DNA from: Isoetes taiwanensis
Lineage: Eukaryota; Streptophyta; Lycopodiopsida; Isoetales; Isoetaceae
NCBI GenBank assembly: GCA_021234155.1
Contig: JAJEKV010000124.1
Coordinates: forward strand, 1-64,000
Direction: 5' to 3'
DNA length: 64,000 nt
Part shown: positions 37,054-46,377 of the stretch, piece after piece
Layout of the letters: each line of letters starts with the position of its first letter
How positions within the stretch are numbered: position 1 is the first letter of the stretch
Program-made: the position numbers and the translations under genes
The notes under the pieces: generated by a model
The model's database searches: none
What the model was told of the DNA's origin: nothing
The model's input: the letters and a program-made list of their open reading frames with translations, nothing else

Positions 37054-37092
37054 TATCAGGCCGAATTTCCACTAACGGCAACGACACGAAAT

Positions 37093-38357
37093 GTTAGGGT
37101 AGGCCACATTTCTTCTTATTATCATCGTTCTTACATCCTATATTTTCCTATGACTTTCCTGTCTTAGCTGGCAGGGTGCTAGTGCCAGCTGTCCTAGCTA
37201 GTGCCATTTGGCAGTGCTTGTGCCAGCTATATATTATAATAATTCATAATACATTTAAATTCAACTTTACAATACAATTCACCAATAGAATACACCAATA
37301 TCAGTTTCCATTCAAAATTTGCAGTGCATCTGCAATTCATTACAAAAATCTGCCAAGATATCAAGATACCAAGATATCAAGATCTTTCGCAATCTGCAGT
37401 CTCTGATTATTATCTTGTTCAACAACGCCAGCATCACAGACAGAATTATGGAGGCCTCCAGCGTCTCTCTGAAAAGAATAAAGAACGCCGGAACGCTAAA
37501 AAGCTCCACCATTTTTACCCCTGTTCCTTGGCTGATTCGCTCACAGGAAGTGTCCGCTTTTGCCTTCAAGCTCTGGCATTAACATTAGCTATAAGCATTT
37601 GCATGTCTATGAGCTCTATGGCCCCCATCGAAATAAGAAACAAGAAAACTCAGAAAGTAAAGCTAAAGTCCAGAAAACTAAGTGAGTACAAGAAAGTCTT
37701 ACTATAGTAGGCGTTATTGTTGTCTGCAGATGTCAGCGGCCATGAATCCGTCATTTAAAGAATAGAACTCCCAACCCCATGCTTACCTTGAGACGGGATA
37801 GCCTTGCATGTTACTCCAACAGACAGATCTGTAGAAAAAGCACACGGATCAGTAAACTTTCTAGTAGAAACATGAAAAAATAACAAGAACTCGTGACTTT
37901 ACCTGAAGATTTCGCCAAAATATCAAAATCTTTCGCAAGAAATGACACGGATCAACAAAAATGATGCTGGCGCCACTGAAATGATGCTGAATCAACAAAA
38001 ATGATGCTGGCGCCACTCCAAAATCGAGGCGCTACCGCCAAAATCAGCACCAGACGGTCCGCAACACACAAAAAGATGCTCCAGCAAGCAAAAAAGTCGA
38101 CGAGGAAGCTAAGCGCCTAACGGAGCGCCATAGCCGACCTCGCCATAGCCAAAAAATGTGGAGTGTCCAAAAATTCTGTCCCAAACATTTCGTCCCAAAA
38201 TTCGGCCACACGTGCGAAATGTGGACTACCCCTAACATTTCGTGGGGGAATGTTCGGCCATAGGCCATTACGCGGGGTGCGGCCACTGGCTCGCCCTCCG
38301 GGCTCGCCAGGTGGCCTTACCCCGCGTAATGGCCTATGGCCGAACATTACCCCTAAC
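37093..38357. mobile_element. 1.27-kb TIR element inserted in copy B
   Basis: The position is empty in copy A, where the flanks join directly (17440 region), so the insertion is defined by comparison. Ends: GTTAGGGTA on the left and, as reverse complement, GTTAGGGGTA on the right. Flanks GAAAT (37088-37092) and AAAAT (38358-38362) are a 5-bp target duplication with one mismatch. The right end holds a palindrome with arms 38249-38290 and 38306-38348 around a 15-base loop, rich in GGCCATAGGCCATTACGCGG. A 28-base block is doubled at about 37951 and 37991 (AATGATGCTGGCGCCACT). No transposase is visible, so it is non-autonomous. Superfamily unknown. Confidence 0.75.
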
Positions 38358-38444
38358 AAAATAATTATAGCAAAGTCCAGTAGATTTGTTACACATCATT
38401 ACATCATTGACGGCAATTTGTGTTGTATGGTTTAGTATCTATCC

Positions 38445-41003
38445 ATGGCTGCACCTGTTTGCAGGAGCAGGTTGGCCTATTGGATATGGTTGTCAGTTCT
38501 CCTTCGATATGTAGTGTAGTGATTTTTTTGTTTCCATTCAATCAATTTATGTTGATTTGCAGTGCGTGCATCTTTTCGGCCCATGCTAAGACTGGGAACT
38601 TTGAAAAGCCTAGAACAGCATTCCATGTCCCCAAATTATCGTCAATTTTGTGTCAGCTCAAACCTTTTGAATGTGGGAGTATCGGTCGATGAAATTTTGG
38701 ATGCACGTATTGTTTATTCTGCCGTGCCAGCCATCAACCACAATCAGGTCAGTGTAGATTTTATGCTCCTCTTGAAGCTTTGTTTGTCCGTTTGGGTCTC
38801 AAATGTTCCTGCCCTTTGTATATACAGGAGGGACACTTGGAATGCCATGCCAGGCTTGCTGCAATCCTACAAGGACTTGAGAATGCAGAGATCACTCCCC
38901 AGGTATATACCGTCCAAGTCGAATTGCGGACATTATAAAGCGGCGGTTCCTTGATCTGAACCAGCATGCATAGTAGATAAATTGCCATCTATTAAATCAG
39001 AGAATGTAGATTGCATCATTATGTTTAAATGTGTCCTTCAGATGTGAGCTTTTAGGAGTTGAAACAAGGGTCTGAATGTGAAGAGTAAACCAGATCAATT
39101 TATCAATAGAGATGCTGGTAATTTATCAATAGAGATGCTGGTTATTTATTTCTGCAGTTAGAAGTTTGTAGGATCCATAAACTAAACTGCCTTACTTCAA
39201 AGCATGACCTGAATAAGAAACAAAAAGGAGGAGGCAACAACACTCTTAATGCAAGCTATGCTGGTACATGTCGATGCTAAGGTTATCAGCATTTCATTTA
39301 TGTAAACAAATCTTTACTTTTCTAGTGTCATCTTATTGTAGCCTTGCTAATAATGTTTTCCAAACTCTATTTAAAAATGTTTGAGAAGACTATGTAGTGT
39401 TTGATCGAATTCATATTCTAGTGAATGTCTCAGATGCGTGGAAAACAAATTTTGAAAATTCAAGATTTTAAACCAGCGTCAAAAGAGGATGTTGCAGCTG
39501 TACATTCAATGTTTTATATAAATGGCTTGGAAAAGCTGATTGCCAACTCTTTGCATGCTATATCTTGATACCATTTCTAAGTAGCAGCTCACTCTTCATA
39601 TATAAAGCATTTCAGGCAATGATAAAGGCAGGGGAAGAAGGCCTTATATTCCTAGATTCAGCACCAACATATGCCACCATATCTGTAAGACTGAAATTTG
39701 TTTTAATGGGTACAAACTTATTTAGTGCTCTGAAGTTCCCCATGAGTGCATTACTGGGTTCGTAACTTGACTACAAATACACATCATGATTGTGCTTTTC
39801 ATATGCATGAGATCTGCAAATGAAGTCCTTATTTTATATTTTGTGCTGATCCCAGTCATGCTTGCATTCCGTTTCATAACCTATAAGGGAGATTCATAAG
39901 TATGAAGATGGTTCTTTAACATAGTCATTTACAGACATTCAGTGATTCCATGAGCGCGGCGGGTGCAGGATTGGCTGTAGTAGATACTGTGGTGTGCAGT
40001 TCCTTCCTGAGATTGTTTTGGGTTGTTGGATCTAGATTTTTGAGATCTAGATATTTTCAATAGTTTCCTTTTGCAGATTGCAGCCTCAAAACTGTCTCTA
40101 AAGCCACCTAGTGGGTTTGCCTTGGTTCGGCCTCCTGGACATCATGCTGTGCCATCAGGGCCCATGGGATTTTGCATCTTCGGCAATATTGCCATAGCAG
40201 CCAAGTATGCACAAAGAATACATGGCTTGAAACGTGTATATATTATAGACTTTGACGTTCATCATGGAAACGGTACGCAAGATGCATTCTATAATGACCC
40301 CGATATATTTTTTCTCTCTACTCATCAGGTACAAGCTTAAGATCAGTTATTATTACCTTGCTATGAGTTGTGGTCCTTTGGGTTGACCTTTGGTGGGTTA
40401 ACAAGATATTATTTCATTTGTTAGGAGGGCATTTATCCTGGAACTGGTAAATTAAAAGAAGTAGGTGAAGGGGCCGGTGAAGGAACTACTTTGAATGTAC
40501 CCTTGCCTGGAGGCTCAGGGAAGGAGGCAATGCTTACTATATTTGAAGAGATAATTGTTCCAAGCTGCCAAAGATTCAAACCTGACATTATATTAGTTTC
40601 TGCAGGGTCTCTCCCTCCCTTTCACCCACTTCTTCCATGTTCTCTCTTATTGCCTGAATATTCGGTGCTTATCCGAGACCTTTTTTGTTTAATTTTATGC
40701 AGGTATGATGCTCATGTTCTAGATCCGCTGGGGAGCCTACAGTTTACTACTGCAACATATTATCAATTGGCTTCAGGCATCAGGAAACTTGCAGATGGAC
40801 TTTGTGGTGGTCGTTTGGTGTTTTTCCTTGAGGGTGGCTACAATCTCAAATCTTTATCTTCAAGTGTGGTTGATACCTTCAATGCCTTGTTAGAAGAAAG
40901 AAGCACTGCAAATTCTATGAGCAGTTTAGAAGTTCTTTATGAAGAACCCATGAAGGCAGTCAGAAGAACAATCAACGAGGTCAAAGCATTGCATAGCTTG
41001 TAA
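38445..41003 (+). pseudogene. HDA14-like deacetylase copy B, splice-damaged
   Basis: Exons correspond one to one with copy A: 38563-38747, 38828-38902, 39434-39535, 39616-39684, 39935-39991, 40077-40328, 40425-40606, 40703-41003, plus a tentative first exon at 38445. Catalytic motifs are all kept ([35 protein letters not shown]). Two defects: the donor after the 39434-39535 exon is CT instead of GT (39536-39537), and reading on reaches a stop within twelve codons; and the probable first exon lacks two bases relative to copy A, shifting its frame. Exon differences are few (for example V to I at TYATIS, M to I in the RIHGLKR stretch, G to R near the end), so decay is recent, or a cryptic donor may be used. 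Confidence 0.88.
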
Positions 41004-43222
41004 GTATGATCATATATGTCAGTGCATCCATCATCATAAAGTCACCATGCATGCAAAAGCACACAAGTAAACAAGTCTTTTAACTTGCACTCTAGCCCCA
41101 TATATCTTATTCAACGTATCTTAGAAAGAAGCAACACAAGGTCTACTTTAAAGCCTTAAAAGGTTGCTACAATTATCCATATTATTATTACTTGACAATG
41201 ACAATGTTACAGAAGCTTTCAATTTTAGATAGCATGAAACCTTTTGCTTATGTCTTTGTGGTATGGATGAGGTGGATTCCTCTAAAAAAATGGATTCCTC
41301 TAAAAAAATGTCTAGGAAAAATGTCTGTTTGGATCAAGATATACAAAAGTAACTTACATATTCCAAGATGGGAATGTCTTCTGCATCTCGAAATTAGCAA
41401 CTTGATTTTTGCATCAACGAGAATCAATATCAAATTTAAACAAGAAATTGGAGATATAGTTTGTGCGTTTGGTCCACTGAAGGACTACCTTGATGACTAA
41501 CGGAAAAAAATAACTTGCTAAAGCATAACAAGAACTCCATCGTGAATGACCTGCTCTATATGGCTCTCACAACAAGATCTTTTCAATATTGACTTTATCA
41601 ATGGAATTGCGCTAATTTACATCAGCAATACGATTCCACTCTACTTCATAATTGCTTTCTGTTCTCAGTAAGCTGCAGAACACTATTGAAAAGGGGTCAT
41701 CTCACTCACAAGGGATGTAAGATTAAATTCCAAAAATGCTCCTATCCGTTTGACCCTCTCAAGCCAGTATCTCTGATGCAGACTGCTTATGTGCATTTAT
41801 ATGATTTAAATCTGGTCTTCTGGGATCCCAAATGCCTAGGGACAATTTTCTCCTCAACTGCATCTTTCATTGCTATAGAGTGCAGAGCTGATAGGCCGTC
41901 TTTCATGCAATTGAACCTCTTTAAAAGCATTCCCTCTTGAACTCACTTTCCTAGACATGTTTGAGATGGAACAATCTTTGCTCCTAAGATTGAATGGTTT
42001 GTCTTCTATTTGTCCTAGATGCAAGAAGCAGTTGCATGGAGAAGGGAAATGTGTACAGCAACGACCAGTGAGGAGGAAGCCCACACAAATCCAGACAAAC
42101 TGAAGCTCTTTTCTATCCTCTTGGAGACATCAGCTCAAGAGGAGATGAATCAAGAGCCTCTGCCCTTTGCTCGGGATGATAATTATGATGAAGAAGGGCC
42201 TTCTTACCATGACAGATCAAGAAATTGTAGTAGAAGAAGAATCAGAATACCACAAATAATCAAAGAGAAGATGGTGCTTGTTAACAAAGAATTAGCTGAA
42301 ACATTAAGAGAAGTTCAAAATTTTTGCAAATAAAATTCACAAGATGGTTTCTGATATAGTGCATGATTTTGCCATGAACCTAAGGCCTGTGGATGATTTT
42401 GCCATCAACTTAAGGCCTCCCAGACTTCAAGATTACAATATTTTCAAAGCAAAAACACATGGACTTCTGTTCCCAATTTCAAGATTACAATATTTTCAAA
42501 GCAAAAACACATGGACTTCTGTTCCCAATTTCTGGACCTTGATGTTTGTCCACGTGCTACTCAAAACGCAAGTTAGAAAAGGTCATCCAGGTTGTTCACA
42601 ATGCTTCTTGTTTTAGTGCACATTGTTGTGTTCCTATGACTTCCTGTAGGCAAGCGGGAACCCTTGATTTAAATGATTTGGATTGTACCAAAACTCATTC
42701 TCAAGCGTTAACATCATGTGACTCCATTGACACTAGCTCTAATCCCGGGGGGGGGGTGCAGCAAGAAAAACCGCAGGGGGTGCACGCAAGAAAAACCGCA
42801 AAAACCATGTGAGTGTAAGGGAGAGATTTTTTTTGTCCAACCATACCGTATAAGTATGGGAGGAGGATTTTTTCGCTTGAATTCCATATAAATTATATAA
42901 GAAATATGGTAGGGGTATTTGAAATATGAGGGAAATTTTTTAAGAAAAATTCCGCATACGGTTTAGTTTCTCTTGACCCTATGCATGTACATGCCCTATC
43001 TGACTTACATTAGCTGCACCCCGGGGCTCTAATGAGAAATGTGTTCAATCAACCTACCAAAACATAGATTCTATATCTATAGAGCAAGGCTTGAATGCAC
43101 TAGAACAATTTAGATGAGTTTTTTGAGTTAGTAATCCCTGATTCAGGAAAAGAGGTCCAATTGGAGGATAGATGTGCTAAGTACATTACCTTACAGAGAA
43201 GCCCTTTACTCTTCATATACCT
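41004..43222. other. Duplicated spacer after HDA14 copy B, no gene recognised
   Basis: Counterpart of 20169-22279. The frame at 41192-41500 (102 residues) is one piece here but two frames in copy A, because of a small expansion near 41270. The frame at 42019-42333 ends with the same RRRIRIPQIIKEK segment as in copy A. Neither has a known domain, and frame changes between copies suggest they are not under coding constraint. Confidence 0.4.
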
Positions 43223-43450
43223 GTGGGTCCTGTGGTAAGACGTTAAATTGCCATACCCAAGGTCACGGGTTCAACGCCTCGTTGTGAAAGTGGCCATGCA
43301 ATGTAAAGTTGGTGGGGGAAGGACCCACTTCAGCAATGTAAAGTGGTGGGGGCAGGACCCATCTGGGTGTGTTGTAAAGTGTCACATGTCCGATAGGACG
43401 CTGCCTTGTGGCGTGACGTTAAAATCTCTTCTTCTTCTTCTTCTTCTTCT
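43223..43450 (+). mobile_element. tRNA-derived SINE with (TTC)n tail
   Basis: Present in copy B and absent at the same place in copy A (22269 region). It has a pol III B-box GGTTCAACGCC at 43268-43278, an A-box-like TGTGGTAAGACG about 35 bases upstream, a body with an internal doubled unit (GTAAAG..GGTGGGGG..GGACCCA at about 43298 and 43334), and ends in a (TTC/CTT)n run at about 43424-43450. Size of about 230 bases fits a SINE. Flanking target duplication is not clear. The partner LINE is unknown. Confidence 0.75.
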
Positions 43451-43457
43451 AACAACC

Positions 43458-43790
43458 ATGAGACTTCTCACTTGGAATTTGAAGGGTTTTTAAAGGGCAT
43501 GCTAAAAGGAGGAAGTGCATTGCCACTGTGAGTGTCGCTAAAGCATATATCATTATGATACAAGAATGTAGACTTCCACTATTTGAATACACCAACCTTG
43601 GTGCGTGGATTAAAACTAGAATAATCTCTTGTGACCTGCTGATAGTACTTAAAGGTGGTCTAGATACTTTCTGGTATAGTATCCATACCATTCCTTCTAA
43701 TAAATAACCTAGTGTTATTCCAAAACTTTATGAACATCATATTGCCTACATTAATATCTATGCCTCAACTAATCCCTATGAGAATTGAAT
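43458..43790 (+). mobile_element. L1-like LINE endonuclease fragment (copy B)
   Basis: Copy B counterpart of 22280-22615, starting MRLLTWNLKGF with the same break points and a few substitutions. Confidence 0.75.
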
Positions 43791-44311
43791 TGTTTTTTCG
43801 TCTACGGAGACCAATCGGCCTATGGGACTCACAAAAATAGTAGCTGGCCTACTACTATGCAGGATTAAAAAACCACCAACGAAGGATATTCGAGAGAAAA
43901 ACCCGAGCAGTAATAGACTTGCTGATGAACTGATGATCAGGGGCATAATTGACGGGTAATTGACCCGCATGTCCAATATCTTCTGGATATAGGATATCAG
44001 CTCTTCTACTGCAGGTGCGTGCATCATCACATGTAGCGGCTGATCAGGTGTAACCAAGCCCTCATAGTGTGCTGGGCAGTGCTGAAGTGTATGGGCCTCA
44101 TCTTCAATAACCTAGAGTTGGCCGCATTTGCAGATCCATTGTTCACGCTCTTCCCTAGCCCATCTGCATGTCTCACTTTTGAGATGGCGTGTTCCCTGTG
44201 AATGGAGGCAATTGCCTTATGCTTTTCCACCAGTAATTGTGTTAACAGGTATTGTTGTGGACTCTTGACAAGTATAAGAATATGGTTTTTATAGTGCAAG
44301 GTAGTTACCAA
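43785..44311 (-). mobile_element. LINE 3' end, minus strand (copy B)
   Basis: Copy B counterpart of 22610-23124. The zinc-finger region is split by a frameshift, and a short stretch present in copy A around 22755 is missing here. Confidence 0.65.
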
Positions 44312-44451
44312 CTCTAAAGCATCCCAAAGCTTACTTTGGAAACATGTATCTAGATCTGTTTCACGTGGTTGTGATCCTCATTGTATGTACAATTTCGTAT
44401 TTTTCAGAGGCGCTTCCATATTTCAGAGCGTCTTCCGACCGTGAGTTTTGT

Positions 44452-45090
44452 ATGGCCAGGGGCAAGAAGGCAGGAGGACCACCCGGCAAAGGTGATCCAA
44501 TAGAACATGAGGGTGACTCGGCTCATATTGTCTCTTTTCTCCACGATTTGAAAATCAAGGTGCTAGGGTTACGTGATGAAGTGGTTACCTTGAGGAGAAC
44601 GGTTGCTGAACTAGTAGAACAATTGTTCAGAAGTCGGATATAGTAAGCCAGAAATTAGAAGCAACTTTGAATCCACCAGCAGATTACATTGAACAAATTA
44701 GAGTTCTTGAAGCCAAATTGGCGGGTTTGATAGCTAAAACCACACAGAAGCAAATGAAGTTGCATAAGGAGCATGTTGCAGTAGAATAGGCCGAGATGGA
44801 TGTGAGAGCCTGGAACTTGAAGATTTCAGGTATTCATGAAGAAGAAAACGAAAAGTTGAATGAGGTACTGGAACATTGTTTTGCAGATACCATGCATATT
44901 CATGAGTCCAATTTCGTCTCTTGAAGGAGATTGGGCAAGCCAGGGTTTTATACCCGCCCTATCTTGGTCAAATTTCCAAGCAAAGATGCAAGAGATAGAA
45001 TCTTGCATAATAGAGCTGCATTGAAAGGAGACATTAGAGATTTTTTGAGATCATAAAAGGGCTTTCTAAGAACTGCTGATTAAGCTATAT
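44452..45090 (+). mobile_element. LINE ORF1 (L1-like), 5' part
   Basis: ATG at 44452 (MARGKKAGGPPGKGD), coiled-coil segment (LRDEVVTLRRTVAELVEQL), then in shifted frames an RNA-binding part: NLKISGIHEEENEKLNEV, and RPILVKFPSKDARDRIL. The second stretch matches the RRM-like (R)PI.VKF..KD...IL signature of L1 ORF1 proteins. The reading is cut at 45090 by nested insertions and its C-terminal part resumes at 53352. ORF1 binds the LINE RNA; this copy is damaged by several stops. Confidence 0.78.
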
Positions 45091-45092
45091 GA

Positions 45093-45107
45093 GGGTATAA
45101 AATCACT
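45093..45107 (+). repeat. Left TIR of the Sola-like transposon, with TATA box
   Basis: GGGTATAAAATCACT, exact complement of 52500-52514. It contains TATAAAA, about 150 bases before the first ATG (45248), so it could also act as the promoter of the plus-strand gene. Confidence 0.9.
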
Positions 45108-45247
45108 CGTGGGGTTGAAAAAGTAGTGTCCGGACGTCTGCTTGCTTTGCTTTGCTTTTGCTTTATCGAATTGCTTTGCTCGTTCTTCTCAGCACACAGC
45201 GAACTGTGAATTCCCCCCAAACTCGATCACTCCTACGGATCGATGAC

Positions 45248-45781
45248 ATGGCTGTCCGATTATTGGGGAATCAGTTACGGTTGGCTTTGGCGGGAGGAAT
45301 GATGGAGTGTAATTGCGAAATTGAAGGAGGCAGGTTGGCGGGAACTGTCCTCTCTTGCCATTCTCAGAATTTGGTTACGGTGGAGAATCAGCGGATTGGA
45401 GTTTCTCATATTCATAATTTGAATGGATGAAGATGAGAAGAGACTGATTTTTCGTGAAATTGATGTTGCCAGAAAGAGGGAATCAAGGAAACGCAAAAGG
45501 GAATTGATGGAGTTTACCGCTAATTCCAAAGAATTAAGCCTCAGGTGAGAAGAATTCAGGAGATTTCAAAGGATATGCATGATTATTTTGAGGATCTGAC
45601 AAAACATGCCAATGCTTTAGATAAGGCTGCTATTGTGGACAGATTTGTAAGAAAGATAAAACCAAATGTACCTTTACAAGTAAGCGCTTGCATAAAAAGA
45701 GAGACAAAGGTTATGCAAAAAGTGATTGCTAATGTGAAGGAAACTATGCAAACGGTTGCACAAACGAACCGAAAAGATTGA
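45248..45781 (+). pseudogene. N-terminal frames of the transposon's plus-strand gene
   Basis: Three overlapping pieces: 45248-45430 (begins MAVRLLGNQLRLALAGG), 45427-45544 (MDEDEKRLIFREIDVARK followed by a basic KRKR stretch) and 45545-45781 (KDMHDYFEDLTKHANALDK, helical). The small frame overlaps suggest frameshifts, or splicing that I cannot resolve. A good donor CAG|GTGAGA lies at 45544/45545. No known domain. They may be the N-terminal region of the transposase or a separate accessory protein. 45782-46377 between them and the transposase shows no coding signal. Confidence 0.45.
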
Positions 45782-46377
45782 CATTCGGCAAAGAAAAAGG
45801 TCAACTTTACAAATGGTTACATCCACAGAGAATAAACTTAATCATTCTCAGTAAAGAGCTGTGCTGCTTGAAGTGCCTAGAAAATCTATTTGTGCAGCCT
45901 ATAGAAGAAGAGTAATGGCGTAAAGGGAATCAGGTCCCCGGTCTATGTTTTTGAGGAAGAAAAGGTCCGATTCTCATCGCTGATGAAGTGAAAAAGGTTG
46001 TCATAGTTTCGGACTGAAAACACAAGAGTTTCTCCATACAAAAACATGTGAGGAAGTTTAAGATTTAAAATGGCAATAAAGTTGACCATCCAATCCATTT
46101 GCTTGAGGTCTCCCGTGTATTTATATCCGGAATGTTTTCGGGTCATTTGTTAATTTGTAGTGTTTGATAAAACTTTTCATGTTGAAGTTGAACAATTTAT
46201 GCTTCACATGTTTTATGTATGAATTTGCTATCTGCATTGTTTCAGTCCCTATTGCTTTATAAATTTGCATTACGCAATGTCTCAAGATCTTTGATTAATT
46301 ACTTATTATGATTGATTTGCTTCATTGTTTCAAGACTTTCATGATTTTGTTTTTATGCATTACAAAATGAATTTTAC

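Larger units (their letters stand above)
37054..44801 (+). repeat. Segmental duplication, copy B
   Basis: Same order and orientation as 17403-23656. Longer because of two insertions absent from copy A: a TIR element (37093-38357) and a SINE (43223-43450). It also has its own small tandem duplications (a doubled TGGATTCCTCTAAAAAAA near 41270; about 51 bases doubled at 42428-42530; about 25 bases doubled near 42750-42800). Other differences are scattered single bases. Confidence 0.95.

Noticed and set aside
43223-43450. A functional tRNA gene
   Set aside because: B-box present, but no cloverleaf can be drawn and the sequence continues into a SINE-like body and TTC tail.
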